A DNA stretch of 60,000 nucleotides, taken from positions 1 to 60,000 of the forward strand of contig JAPDFW010000011.1 of assembly GCA_028826165.1 (NCBI GenBank). Direction: 5' to 3'. Position 1 is the stretch's first letter. Each line of letters opens with the position of its first letter. Of this stretch, positions 11,262 through 22,227 are shown one piece after another. This stretch comes from Anaeramoeba ignava. Its lineage: Eukaryota > Metamonada > Anaeramoebidae. Made by a program: the position numbers and the translations under genes. Under the pieces are notes generated by a model. The model was not told the origin of the DNA and ran no database searches. It was given only the letters and a program-made list of their open reading frames with translations.

Positions 11262-12722
11262 TCATTTAAAACGTTTATCTACAAAGAAAACTTCAAGCTC
11301 TTTTATAGTCCATTGATTAAAAGAACCTGCGAGAAATTCCTTAGCTGAAATTGAGTCAGTTTCCAAATTTGAAGGGAGTTGATAACCGCCGCCGAAATTA
11401 GTCCAACCAGAAGTCAAAGTACTGTTGACAGAAATATCCCAATTTGAACCACCGAAGATCGGGCCAGTATCACTGAAATCGCGAATACCAGCAGAAGGGT
11501 TGTTTTTCTGGACATCAAATTTTTGAGGCGGGGAACCAGAAGGGTTTTGGAGAGTGAAGATGAAGGCGTTTTCGTCTCTGACGTAGTTGTGCGCATGACC
11601 GCTTCTCCAACCAATGGAGGTGAGACCACCGAAGATGGAGCCTTCAGTGGTTTCGATGATAACAAGGGTTTTCCCCTTGTTGTCGCATTTGCTGTGGAAC
11701 GTGGTGGCGTCTCTGCCATCAACGCTTGCGCGGAAGCCCACGCGCATGTGGCGATAGAAGGACAAGTCTGCGATCCATTCGCGCAGTTTGCCCATGTAGA
11801 GATTGGAGTTCTTGACGATTAGCGAGCGCGGGAACCTGATGCGCTCCTCGAAAATGAGGGACTGCGAGTCGGGAAGTTGAGATTTGAAGTTTTCCAGTTT
11901 TACGTGGTCTTCGTCGACATCGCGAATGGTGAAGAAATCAAGCAGAAGACTGTGGATCTCTTCAGAAACAAGACCCGCCTGGACGAATTCTTGGATCTCG
12001 TGCTTGCTGAATTCGCAGAAACGTATTTTGTTGAGCAAGAGCTCGAATTTTTCGCGGATGGATTGGAAAACTTGGAGATGTGGGAGAGTTGTTGTTTCCA
12101 TATTGAGCTGTTTGCGTGCCCAGGCGATAACTGCCTGCAGTATTTCTTGTTCCGATAGAGACGTCAAGTCGTCGCTTGCGATTATTTCGCTCAATTCGTG
12201 CTCCGCAATGTTGGCGAATGTTGATGATTTGGAAACGTCGTGGAAATTTTGGATCACGAATTTCATGCAGAAATCATAAAGATCCTGGCATCCGAACTGG
12301 ATGGAGATGTTCAGCACATCCGCAACGCTTTCGGTGTCGATGTTGTCCTTTATGAACGTTGTTGAAAATTCGGCCAATTCCTCGAAACAGAATTTCTTTG
12401 AAATGATCAAGGATTCGATTGCGTTTTCGAGGCTGATTTCGTACTGGCCCGTATACATATAGGTGAGAATGTTCTCCATGAACTGTTCGGAGATGTCGCT
12501 CAACTCGATTCGTCCCTCCTGGGATTCCTTCATGTTCGAACGGAAAACCCCGTTGAAATAATCACTTCGGCAAGAAAGAATTGCTCGATGACAACGGTAA
12601 ATTTTGGGTGATTCCGATTTTCTTGTAATTACAATTTCGAAATCACTATGACTATTTGTGTTTTGTAAAAGGTTTCTGAGATCGTTTGATAATTTCAAGT
12701 AGCTTGAGAATATTTTGGTCAT
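11262..12722 (-). CDS. BTB-BACK-TLDc domain protein
   Basis: Uninterrupted 486-aa frame. Residues about 25-125 are a BTB/POZ domain (SDFEIVITR, YRCHRAILSCRSDYFNGVF, ILTYMYTGQYEI). Residues about 130-250 are a BACK-like helical region (DLYDFCMKFVIQNF, LSEQEILQAVIAWARKQL). Residues about 290-484 are a TLDc domain (GRDATTFHSKCDNKGKTLVI, IFGGLTSIGWRSG, FGGSNWDISV, ending KELEVFFVDKRF). BTB-BACK proteins often act as cullin-3 adaptors, and TLDc proteins are linked to oxidative-stress resistance and V-ATPase regulation. The role here is inferred from domains only. The middle of the gene (about 11500-12560) is markedly GC-richer than its ends. It shares a 112-bp divergent promoter with the VPS9 gene. 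Confidence 0.93.
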   Translation of the reverse strand: MTKIFSSYLKLSNDLRNLLQNTNSHSDFEIVITRKSESPKIYRCHRAILSCRSDYFNGVFRSNMKESQEGRIELSDISEQFMENILTYMYTGQYEISLENAIESLIISKKFCFEELAEFSTTFIKDNIDTESVADVLNISIQFGCQDLYDFCMKFVIQNFHDVSKSSTFANIAEHELSEIIASDDLTSLSEQEILQAVIAWARKQLNMETTTLPHLQVFQSIREKFELLLNKIRFCEFSKHEIQEFVQAGLVSEEIHSLLLDFFTIRDVDEDHVKLENFKSQLPDSQSLIFEERIRFPRSLIVKNSNLYMGKLREWIADLSFYRHMRVGFRASVDGRDATTFHSKCDNKGKTLVIIETTEGSIFGGLTSIGWRSGHAHNYVRDENAFIFTLQNPSGSPPQKFDVQKNNPSAGIRDFSDTGPIFGGSNWDISVNSTLTSGWTNFGGGYQLPSNLETDSISAKEFLAGSFNQWTIKELEVFFVDKRFK

Positions 12723-12834
12723 TTTATTTGAAATGCAAATAATAAAAACAAAGAAAGAGAAAAATGAAAAATATATATTTTTTAAAATCTCTTTTTTTCA
12801 TTTTTTTCCTTCATTTCTTTTTATAAATTAAATC
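12723..12834. promoter_or_regulatory. Divergent promoter, BTB-TLDc / VPS9
   Basis: A 112-bp gap between two divergent start codons. Outward-facing TCATTTTT copies lie at 12760-12767 (minus) and 12798-12805 (plus), each about 35-40 bp from its ATG. Confidence 0.6.
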
Positions 12835-15047
12835 ATGTCGAAGAAAAATGATCACCAATTCCTTAATCCTTTCCTCAAATATATCACCAATACACACTCA
12901 AAACTTTTAAACACACACAAACATTATATCACCATTTTCTGTCCTGAATCTTCGCAACTTGAGAATATCACATTTACAACCCAATTTGTTCAAACACACA
13001 TTGTGATCCAAAATCGGGGCGAGAAGACGTTTGTAACGCTTTCTGGGATCCGAGGAGTCGTTTGCTTGAAGGACTCGTTCAATTTGCAATTTGATCGTGT
13101 GCACATTCTTCCCACAACGCAGCAAGAAAGGGAACTGAACCTCAAATTGATCAAGAAGAAAAAGTACTCCACGCTTTTGAAGTTCACGCCCGACCAAGTC
13201 GACTCTCATTTCCTGCGTTCGGATCCAATCATCGTGAGAAGCGGGGAATTCACCTTCAAAAAAAACCTGTTTCCTTTGATACTTATCACAAATATTTTGA
13301 ACACGAATCCGCAATCCTCAAATATTTCCGAGATTATCCAAAACAAAAACATTAAAAGAACCGGATCCACTCCCACATTCGTCTCAAACTCGCTTTCGCC
13401 AAAGAGAGCGCAGAGTTTTCATCAAAATATCCCGAATCCGAGCCATCTCAATCGCACTAAGAACATCGACATCAACAATAATAACAACAACAATAACAAC
13501 AACAACAATAACAATAACAATAATAATAATAGTAGCCCTAATTCTCCCCGCTCTTATTACCCTCAAATCAACGAGGATCTTCAAAACAAAACCTCATTGA
13601 AAAATGTCTATTATGATAATCTTATCAATATGCTTGATGAGGATGGTCAATCAATTATTGTCCAACTCAATCGATATATTTTCAGTCTTGACAAGGAAAT
13701 CCAAAAACTCGGCACAGTCGAAATTGCTGCTAAAAATCAGCAGATTTGCAAGGATCTCTCCAACCAAAACATCGAACTAACTTCATCGAGACTCTCTTCA
13801 AAATCCAAAGAAGAGATTGACCGTTTCGAAGAGGTTGTGGAGAACATCATTTGCTTCCATTTCCATGACATCCTCTTTGCCAAAATCAAGGATTTGATTC
13901 AAGAGCAGAACTCCAAGTTGAACGAGTCTGTTTCAAGATTCCAAAATTTACTTGAAAGCATGACGTTTCTTGAGTTTCCCGACTTCATTCAAAAATCAAC
14001 AGAACAAATCAAAAGTGCAAAGGAGGAACTTGTCCAGATCAACGAGCTGAGAACTCCTCGAAGAAAGTTGCATCGTCTATCCAAAATCTTCGATATTCTT
14101 GGCAAGGCTGTTTTGAATTATGTTCCCTTTTTGTGTCCTTTTCATTTGCATGATATTCTTGTTTATTTGCTGGTTTATTCACAAGTTGATGATATTTATT
14201 CGAATATATTGTATATTCGCAAGTTTTCTTTAATGGAGACTTTACTCCAGCCTCAAACAGAATTTGTTCTAAGAAATTTAGAATCAGCTTGCGATGATAT
14301 TATTGAGCTTGATGAGAATTCAAATCAAAATATCAAAAATTCAAATCGAAATATCGAAAATATCAAAAATATCGAAAATGAAAAAAATATCGAAAATGAA
14401 AAAAATATAGAAAATAAAAATTCAAAAGAATTTCTTTCTGTTAAACAAACAATCGAACACCTTCAAAAATTTCCAGAAAATGAAGATATTCAATCAAAAG
14501 GAATTAATTTTATTCTCAACTCTCTTCAACATAATCAAAGTAATTACCTTTTTTTTTTCAGCAAAAATTTCTTTTTTATTTTCCAATATTTTCTTCATTT
14601 TTCATTTAGAATTGAATCAAAATTCTTATAAACAATTTATTGAAAACAATGGTATGCAATTTCTTACTTCTTTGATGGATAAATTTCAAACAAATTTATC
14701 AATCCAAAAAAATGGAATTCAAATTTTTCAAGAGGTTTTAAATCAAAATGGTAAAAATTGTTTTTATTAAAACTCTCTCTTTTCGAATTTTTCATTTTTA
14801 ATTTTTAATTTTTTAATTTTTAGGAAATGAAAATGGAAATGAAAATGAAAATGAAATTATTGATTTAATTATTCAGAAAAATATCCAAATTTCTCAATCA
14901 ACTAATTTCAAATTTTCAAATGTTTCAATCCAAAATTTAAAATTTAAAGAAATACAGAACTTTGTTGATGAATTACATCAATTAATTGAACAAAATGAAA
15001 TGATGAATAAATTTTTTATTGAATTTAGAGAAAATATTAAAAAATAA
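12835..15047 (+). CDS. VPS9-domain protein (Rab5-type GEF) with C-terminal helical repeats
   Basis: Exons 12835-14539, 14610-14750 and 14824-15047; phases 1 and 1 agree and give 689 aa. The N-terminal 130 residues are not recognised, and an Asn-rich tract follows (about 220-245). Residues about 340-500 look like the helical bundle plus VPS9 fold: FHFHDILFAKI, RRKLHRLSKIFDILGKAV, PFHLHDILVYLLVYSQVDD, ILYIRKFS and RNLESACDDI. VPS9 proteins activate Rab5-family GTPases on endosomes. At the position of the catalytic threonine of Rabex-5 (TN before the LxxA helix) there is Arg (RNLESA), so catalysis may be altered. The C-terminus is helical and armadillo-like (NNGMQFLTSLMDKF). Confidence 0.75.
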
Positions 15048-15055
15048 AAAAAATA

Positions 15056-15086
15056 CTTTTTTTCATTTTTCATTTTTCATTTTTTT
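15056..15086 (+). promoter_or_regulatory. TCATTTTT cluster before the dynamitin gene
   Basis: Three consecutive TCATTTT copies end about 10 bp before the ATG at 15095. Only 47 bp separate this ATG from the stop of the VPS9 gene, so the promoter is squeezed into that gap. Confidence 0.5.
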
Positions 15087-15094
15087 ATTAATAA

Positions 15095-16827
15095 ATGGAG
15101 TTACAAAAAAAATTAAAAGATCCAGAAATATTTGAAACAAAAATTGAAACAGAAACAATTCCCAAAATTCGTTCTTTACGACCATCAGAACCATTTATCA
15201 GGGAAGAAAATCCAAATGAAGACAGAATTGAGTCTTCAATTCGAGTTCAAGATTCATTACATTTTTTTCAAGGCAAAGAAATTATGACTGAAGAAGAGTT
15301 AAAACTTCAATCACTTCCTGAGAAAATCAAGTTTGATGTTGAAAGAGCAAGGCAAAGAAAAAAAGAAACACAATATGAAAAGTATCAACGATTGAAATAT
15401 GAGATTGAAAGTTTTACAAAAGAACTTGAAGAAGTGAAAGTAAAATTTTGAAAAGCAAAAAAAAAATTTCAATTTCAAAATGAATTTTAATTTTATAAAT
15501 GAATTTTAATTTCAAAATGAATTTTAATTTCAAAATGAATTTTAATTTTATAAATGAATTTTAATTTTATAAATGAATTTTAATTTTATTTTATTTTATT
15601 TTATTTTAGAAGGAAGATGAGCAAATTTTGCAAAAAATCTCAATTCAAAATCTTCAAGATTTATTAAAACAAATGGAAACCAAATTGGAAGAAGTTAAAA
15701 ATCAAGTTTTTACTCCAAATAAAAATATTTCATCAAAACTTTCAGAACAAATTAAAAAATTCCCACAAAATAAAGAAGCAGCAAAACCATCAAAACCTGA
15801 AACTAAACAAATTAAAGAGGATGTTGTTTCTTATGATTTAATTTATTCAGATTCCCTGAATAATTTGACAGAAGAAACCTTTTTGTTTGAAGTTGAAAAG
15901 CAAATTATTCAACTTGAAAATATTGTTGGGATTAATCAATCAAAAGAGCAATTTGTTCAAAAAGAGGATATCAATACTTTAGTGAAAAAACTTAAAGAGA
16001 AAATTTCTTTATTGGATTCTATTCGATTAGTTAAAATTACGAAGAAAATTCAACTTGCTTCAAGGAATTTAGAAGTTTTTGATGAACAAATTGAAAAGGA
16101 TGAAACACTTGAGAATTCACAAAAAAAAGTAAAATCAAAATTAAAATTAAAAATTAAAATTAAAAATTAAAATTCATTTATAAAATCAAAATTAAAATCC
16201 AAATTAAAATTAAAATTCATTTATAAAATTAAAATTCATTTATAAAATCAAAATTAAAATTAAAATTAAAATCAAAATTAAAATTAAAATTAAAATTAAA
16301 ATCAAAATTAAAATTAAAATTAAAATCAAAATTAAAATTAAAATTAAAATCAAAATTAAAATCAAAATCAAAATTTAAATTAAAATTCATTTATAAAATT
16401 AAAATCAAAATTAAAATTCATTTATAAAATTAAAATCAAAAAAAAGGTTGCAGAATTATATGAAAAAATGAAAGAATGGGATAAAGTTGCTCAAAAAATT
16501 CCAAGTATTATTTCTCGTCTTCATTATTATAAAGATCTTCATGATAAACAACTTGCTTTAATTTCTCGAGTAATTCAACTTGAAAATGAACATAAAAATC
16601 TTTCTGAATCTTTATCATCAAATGTTCAAATTTTAGAAAAGGTAAAAAAAAAATTTAATTTAATTCAATTCAATTTATAAAAAAAATCGGATAAAAAAAT
16701 TTAATTGTGTTTTTTCTTTAAATTTGTTAATTTTTAGTTAAAGAAAACATTTGAAGAAAATATAACAACAATGAAACAAAATATTTCTCTTTTAGAAAAA
16801 AGAATTCAATCCATTTCAAAAAAATAA
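15095..16827 (+). CDS. DCTN2: Dynactin subunit 2 (dynamitin, p50)
   Basis: Exons 15095-15439, 15610-16128, 16447-16641 and 16738-16827; all junctions are phase 0, giving 382 aa. Dynamitin signatures in order: DPEIFET near the N-terminus, YEKYQRLKYEIESFTKELEE (residues about 93-112), SYDLIYSDSLNNLTEE, EKQIIQLENIVG, VAELYEKMKEWDKVAQKIPS, LKDLHDKQ-like KDLHDKQLALISRVIQLENE and a final TMKQNISLLEKRI. Length and coiled-coil layout match the family (about 400 aa). Dynamitin forms the shoulder of dynactin, the dynein cofactor for minus-end transport and spindle function. Introns 1 and 2 are filled with simple AT repeats, intron 2 being 318 nt of AAATTA/AAATCA hexamers. Confidence 0.85.
16129..16446 (+). 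repeat. Hexamer-rich intron 2 of dynamitin
   Basis: The intron begins GTAAAATC and ends AAAAAG. It consists of AAATTA and AAATCA hexamers broken by ATTCATTTATAAAAT blocks. No coding potential is visible. Confidence 0.85.
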
Positions 16828-16953
16828 TTCAAATTCAAAATTTAAAATCAAAATCAAAAAGCAAAATTTAAAAACAAAATTTAATTCAAATTAACAAAAA
16901 CAAAAACAAAAACAAAATTAAAAAGAAAGAAAAAAATTTTTAATTTTTATTTT

Positions 16954-16961
16954 TCATTTTT
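16954..16961 (+). promoter_or_regulatory. TCATTTTT element of the PAS gene
   Basis: A single TCATTTTT copy about 74 bp upstream of the ATG at 17035, inside a pyrimidine-rich stretch. Confidence 0.4.
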
Positions 16962-17034
16962 CTTTCTTTTTTTTTTCTATCAAAATTATTATTTTTTATT
17001 TTTTTGTGTTTTTGTTTATTTTTTTTTATCGCAA

Positions 17035-19227
17035 ATGGGAATTACATCTTCTAGTTGTTTAAAATTTCCAAATGTTAAACTTTCAAAATATAAAAATATT
17101 CTTGAACAAACTGTTGATCCTTTTGCAAGTGTAGATAATGAAGGAAACTTTATTGATTCCAACGAAGCATTATTAAGTTTTCTTAAAGTAAGATCTGCAA
17201 AACAGTTACTTAAATTTAATGTTTGGTCTTTTACTCCAAGAAAGCAAAAAAATTTTGAACAATCTCGCACATCTATTCAGCAATCTTTTTGTGAAAAACT
17301 TTTTGAGTAAAAATTAAATTTAAAATCAAATATAAAATTCAAAATTAAAATTAAAATCAAATTTAAAATTAAATTTAAAATTAAAATCAAAATTAAAATC
17401 AAAATCAAAATTAAAATTAAAATCAAAATTAAAATTAAATTTAAAATTAAAATTAAATTTAAAATTAAAATTAAATTCAAATTCAAATCAAAATTAAAAT
17501 TAAATTCAAAATCAAAATTCAAAATTCAAAATTAAAATCAAAATTCAAAATTAAAATTAAAATTAAAATCAAAATTAAAATCAAAATTCAAAATTAAAAT
17601 TAAAATCAAAATCAAAATTAAAATCAAAATCAAAATTAAAATTAAAATTAAAATTAAAATTAAAATCAAAATTAAAATCAAAATTAAAATTAAAATTAAA
17701 ATCAAATTTAAAATTAAAATTAAAATTAAAATTAAAATTAAAATTAAAATTAAAATTCAAAATTCAAAATAAAATCAAAATCAAAATCAAAATCAAAATC
17801 AAAATTAAAATTAAAATTAAAATTAAAATCAAAATCAAAATTAAAATCAAAATTAAAAATTAAAATCAAAATCAAAATTAAAAATTAAAATTAAAATTAA
17901 AATTAAAATCAAATTCAAAATTCAAAACCAAAATTAAAATTAAAATTAAAATTAAAATTAAAATTAAATTCAAATTCAAAATTCAAAATTCAAAATTAAA
18001 ATCAAAATTAAAATCAAAATTAAAATTAAAATCAAAATTAAAATCAAATTCAAAATTAAAATTAAAATTAAAATTAAATTCAAAATTAAAATCAAAAATC
18101 AAAATTAAAATTAAAATTAAAATTAAAATCAAAATCAAAATCAAAATCAAAATTAAAATCAAAATTTAAAATTAAATTCAAAAATAAAATTAAAATTAAA
18201 ATCAAAATCAAAATCAAAATTCAAAATTCAAAATTAAAATCAAATTCAAAATTAAAATTAAATTCAAAATCAAAATTCAAAATTCAAAATTAAAATCAAA
18301 ATCAAAATCAAAATCAAATTTAAAATCAAAATCAAAATTAAAATTAAAATTAAAATTCAAAATTAAAATTAAAATTAAAATTAAAATTAAAATTAAAATT
18401 AAAATTAAAATTCAAAATCAAAATCAAATTAAAATTAAAATTCAAAATTAAAATCAAAATCAAAATCAAAATTAAAATTAAAATCAAATTCAAAATTAAA
18501 TTCGAAATCAAAATTAAATTCAAAATCAAAATCAAAATTAAATTTAAAATTAAATTTAAATAAAAATAGAAGCTTGACAAATACAATCGATTTCGATTTC
18601 CAAATTAAAAATATTTTTGGAGAAATGCAATGGGTTCATGTTTGGGCTCGACCTATTACAGTAAATTCCAAAATATTAATTCTTCTCACATTAAAAGAAA
18701 TCGAAGAACCAAAAAGTGAAATCAGTCACCTTTCAACAATTTTGGATACAATGTCTGAAACAGAATCAACATTCGGATTTTTTGATTTGCAAATGAATTC
18801 TGAAAAAGAATTCAATCGTTCTAATTCAAATGATTCATTTGATGCATTGGAAATAAGAAATGAAGATCCATCTCAAATATTAAGTGAAAAATATGCAAAT
18901 GATTTGATTGAGGATATTGATTTCGAAATTCAAGAATGTTTAATTGAAAAAGAAATACTTATTCTTGTAAAAAATAAAATGCAAATGGCTGAACAATTAA
19001 AACGAGAAATTCAAGACAAAGATAAAACCATTCAAAGATTAAAAAAAGAAATTCAATCCAAAAAATTGTTAATTCAAAATTGGAATTTGAAAATTGAGAA
19101 AATCCAAGCTGAATATTTTCAAAACAAAAAAGAAAAACAAAAAATTAAATCTGAAACTGAATCAAGAACTTTTATTTCTTCTTATGATGAAGATGAAGTT
19201 ATTTTAAGTTGGGAAGAAAATAAGTGA
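17035..19227 (+). CDS. PAS-domain protein with C-terminal coiled coil
   Basis: Exons 17035-17306 and 18570-19227, phase 2 at the junction, 309 aa. Residues about 20-140 form a PAS fold: ILEQTVDPFASVDNEGNF, DSNEALLSFL, then after the junction IDFDFQIKNIFGEMQWVHVW and ILILLTLKEI. The N-terminal MGITSSSC, with Gly2 and a nearby Cys, resembles an acylation signal (inference). Residues about 225-290 are a charged coiled coil. PAS domains sense ligands or mediate dimerisation; the output here is unknown. The single intron splits the PAS fold and is a 1.26-kb satellite. The 3' end of this gene was copied into the PLAA tandem duplication. Confidence 0.75.
17307..18569 (+). repeat. 1.26-kb hexamer satellite forming the PAS-gene intron
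   Basis: The intron begins GTAAAAATTA and ends AAAATAG. It is built almost wholly from AAATTA, AAATCA and AAATTC units, leaving the sense strand nearly free of G. Long antisense frames read Ile/Leu/Asn polymers and are artefacts of the repeat. Confidence 0.85.
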
Positions 19228-19313
19228 AAGAAAATATATAATGATTGTGATTGTTATTTAAAAATTGTCTTTTGTTTTTTTTTGCAAAATTGAATTTGAA
19301 AAGAAAAAAAAAA

Positions 19314-22031
19314 TTAAAAGAAAAAATTAGAAAGTAAATAATTTCCAATATAAGAAATTTGTTGATTTGAAGATTTTGATGCTTTTTCAAGTGTTTTTCC
19401 AAAATCAAGTTGATTAAATAATTCAACTAAATTATTATTTTTAACACATAATATTGCTCCAGCAGAAAGGAATCTATGTAAAACATTTTCAGGAAGATCC
19501 ATTTGACTGAACTATAATAATAATTATTATTTTATTTTATTTTATTTTGAAATTAAAATAAAAAGAATTTTTGTTAAAATTTTTTTAAATTTACTTTTGT
19601 AATTGAAGTAACAAGTGAAATTTCTTCTTTTGAAAGATATTTTGATTCTTTTTGTGATCTAATTATTTCAATAGCAAAACTAAAAAAGATTTAAAATTTT
19701 TTAATTTAAATTATTTTAAATTTGATTTTTTAATATTTAAAAATACTTAAGATATAATGTGGAAAATTCAATTTGAATAAATGGATCAATATTAATAAAA
19801 GAAGAAGTAGAATTGAGAATATTGAGTTTATGAGGTTGAAGTAATTCAAGAGTTTCAGGAATAAGAAATAAATTTGAAATAAATCGAAGAATCATTTTAG
19901 TATTTTTAATTGGTGAAGTTGTAGAAAGTTGTCCTCCAATATTAAGTATTTGAGAAATAAGATCAATATTAGATTTTTTAATAAAAGAAATGAAAGATTT
20001 TGCAAAAGAAGAATCAAGCATAACAAATCTAATAATATCAATAAAAGGATAAAGATGTTCTGAAGGCCAATGTGGAAATGAAATATTGAATATGAAATCA
20101 AAAATAGGTTGATAATGAGAAAATTGTTTGAGAGAATTTGATGATAAATCTTCAAGAAGTTCTTTAATAGCAGAAATTTGTAAAGAAGATATTTTGTATT
20201 CTTCATTTGAAACAAGATCTGAATTTGTAGAAGCAATGATTTCAATTAATGTGTTGATGTCAATTTCAGTGATAGAAACAAACTTATCTATATAAAAATC
20301 AGGAATTTGTTTTTCTTTTAAAGAATGTTCTTGAGTATATTCTTGTTGATTTTCATTATGTGTATCTTTCTGAAGAATAGATGGAACATAATCATCATCA
20401 GAAGTAAATGGATCTTCCATATCATTTCCAGTATTTGTTGGCATTGTTTGGAAAATTTCTGGTTGATAATTGTTTTCTTGGAATGGATAATACTCTTCAT
20501 TGCTAGTAAAAGGATCCAGTGTAAATGAATCTGAAATTGTTGTTGGTGTAATGTTTTGTATTATGTGTTTTGCGATAGGTTCAATAAAATAATGTGAGAA
20601 ATTATTGCGCATTACTAAATCCCTTGCTAAAGTGTATGGATTATCACCATTATTATATCCAACTTGATATTTTTGTCCCGTATCATCAATAATAATATCA
20701 AAAACTTGATCATATTCTTTGTCTCCAATTTTCTCTTTTGGAGTTCCTGAGATTTGAGTTTGTGAATTTGGATCTACAAGATCTACAAGATCTCCAATTT
20801 TAATCCATACTCCTTGTGTTGATTTCCATTGATATGCTTCTGCATGATTTCCATTTAAACAAACTCGAATTTCATCATTTGTTTTTCCTGGAAGATTTAA
20901 TGATTCCATTGAATACATTTTAGATTTATCCATTCCTCCAATACTAGTTGAATTTGGATTCTGAGCTGCAAGAGTTTTTTTATATTCATCAAGTATCTTG
21001 GCATCTATAATACGATTACGAGAACGAGAAAATATTCTTACAATATAATCTGCACAAGCTGTTACAATATCTTCTTCATAACTTTCATTTTCAGGATTAT
21101 AAACAGGAATCCATGTTGCACTCCAAACTGTTTTAGGATGTAAAATAGTATCAATACATTCAGTATCTCTCCAAACTTTTACAGTTTTATCTTCACTTGA
21201 AGTAACAAAATTAACTCCTAAAAAATTGGAACTTTTTTGGATTGGTATATTACTATTATTCTCATCTTGTTCCTTTTTACTATCTTTATTTCCAGCAATA
21301 CTATAAACATAATTTTCATGACCAAATAATTTACCAATAACTTTTTCTCCATTTTCACTCCAAATTTTACACATATTATCATTGGCACAAGAAGCAAATC
21401 TTCTTCCTGAAAGTGGAGTAAGTCCACGAACACAATCTTCATGAGCTTGAATTGTATGAGTGCAAGTTGCACCACGCCATAAACGGATTGTTTTATCTGC
21501 AGATGCTGTTGCGATTGTAAATCCATCACTAAGTACTTTTATATCCCAAACAGCAGCAGTATGACCTGTAAGTGTGAATTTTTGTTCACCATTTCTCCAT
21601 AATCTACCAGTTTTATCCCAAGAGCCACTTACAATATCTCCATTACTTAAAACATCAAAACAAACCACTGTACCTTCATGACCTATAAGAGTTAATGTAG
21701 GTCTTATTTCTTGATCATTATTTGTTGAATCAATAACATCAACATCCCAAACATATATCATTTTATCTTTGGATCCTGAAATAATTACTTCACGAGGAAA
21801 GTTTGGAATTATTCCTTTCTCAACAGTTTTAAGACCCTGCACATAATCTTCATGAGCTTTTAATGTTTTATAACATTCATAATTTTTATCAGTTTTTCTC
21901 CATAATTTAACAGTAAAATCACGAGATGCAGTTACTATTGTTCCATTTAAAAAAACAGAAACACATTTCACATCATTTTCATGACCAATTAATACTGCAC
22001 TTAAATTGTATTTAGTTTCTTGTTCTTCCAT
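19314..22031 (-). CDS. PLAA/Doa1 (Ufd3)-like WD40-PFU-PUL protein, copy 1
   Basis: Exons (minus) 22031-19747, 19679-19595 and 19511-19314; phases 2 and 0 agree; 855 aa. Seven WD40 repeats span residues about 10-330 (for example SGSKDKMIYVWDVDV, DKTGRLWR, DKTIRLWR, EDKTVKVWR). A PFU domain at about 400-505 (GNHAEAYQW, EYDQVFDIIIDD) is followed by two DPFTS..Y.P linker motifs and a PUL armadillo-like domain from about 590 to the end. The family binds ubiquitin through PFU and Cdc48/p97 through PUL, and acts in ubiquitin homeostasis and ubiquitin-dependent degradation. A near-identical tandem copy lies immediately upstream in the gene's sense. The gene converges on the PAS gene with 86 bp between stops. 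Confidence 0.92.
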
Positions 22032-22060
22032 TATTATTTTAAATTCTCAAAATAAAGGGA

Positions 22061-22068
22061 AAAAATGA
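22061..22068 (-). promoter_or_regulatory. TCATTTTT element of PLAA copy 1
   Basis: TCATTTTT on the minus strand, 30 bp upstream of the ATG at 22031; the same spacing is kept in copy 2 (25121-25128). Confidence 0.5.
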
Positions 22069-22089
22069 AAAAAAGCAAAAAGAAAAGCA

Positions 22090-22200
22090 AAAAATTAAAT
22101 TAAATCTGAAACTGAATCAAGAACTTTTATTCCTTTCTTTATGATGAAGATGAAGTTATTTCAAAATTAGAAGGAAAAAATGAAGGAATTTGAAATGAAG
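22090..22200 (+). pseudogene. Duplicated 3' tail of the PAS gene
   Basis: The stretch coding KSETESRTF and YDEDEV at the end of the PAS gene (about 19145-19205) reappears here between the two PLAA copies, with small indels that break the frame (TTTATTCCTTTCTTTATGAT in place of the exon version). There is no upstream PAS sequence. It marks the left side of the tandem duplication unit, which took the PAS tail together with PLAA. Confidence 0.8.
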
Positions 22201-22227
22201 AAATTGAATTTGAAAAGAAAAAAAAAA

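Noticed and set aside
11414..12279. Frames of about 90-130 codons overlapping the BTB-TLDc gene on both strands
   Set aside because: They are shadows in the GC-rich middle of the gene; the BTB, BACK and TLDc motifs identify the real frame.
17277..18586. Antisense frames reading Ile/Leu/Asn polymers in satellites (also 25370-25741, 39066-39461, 57655-57897)
   Set aside because: They are readings of short tandem repeats with no start context, promoter motif or conserved residues.
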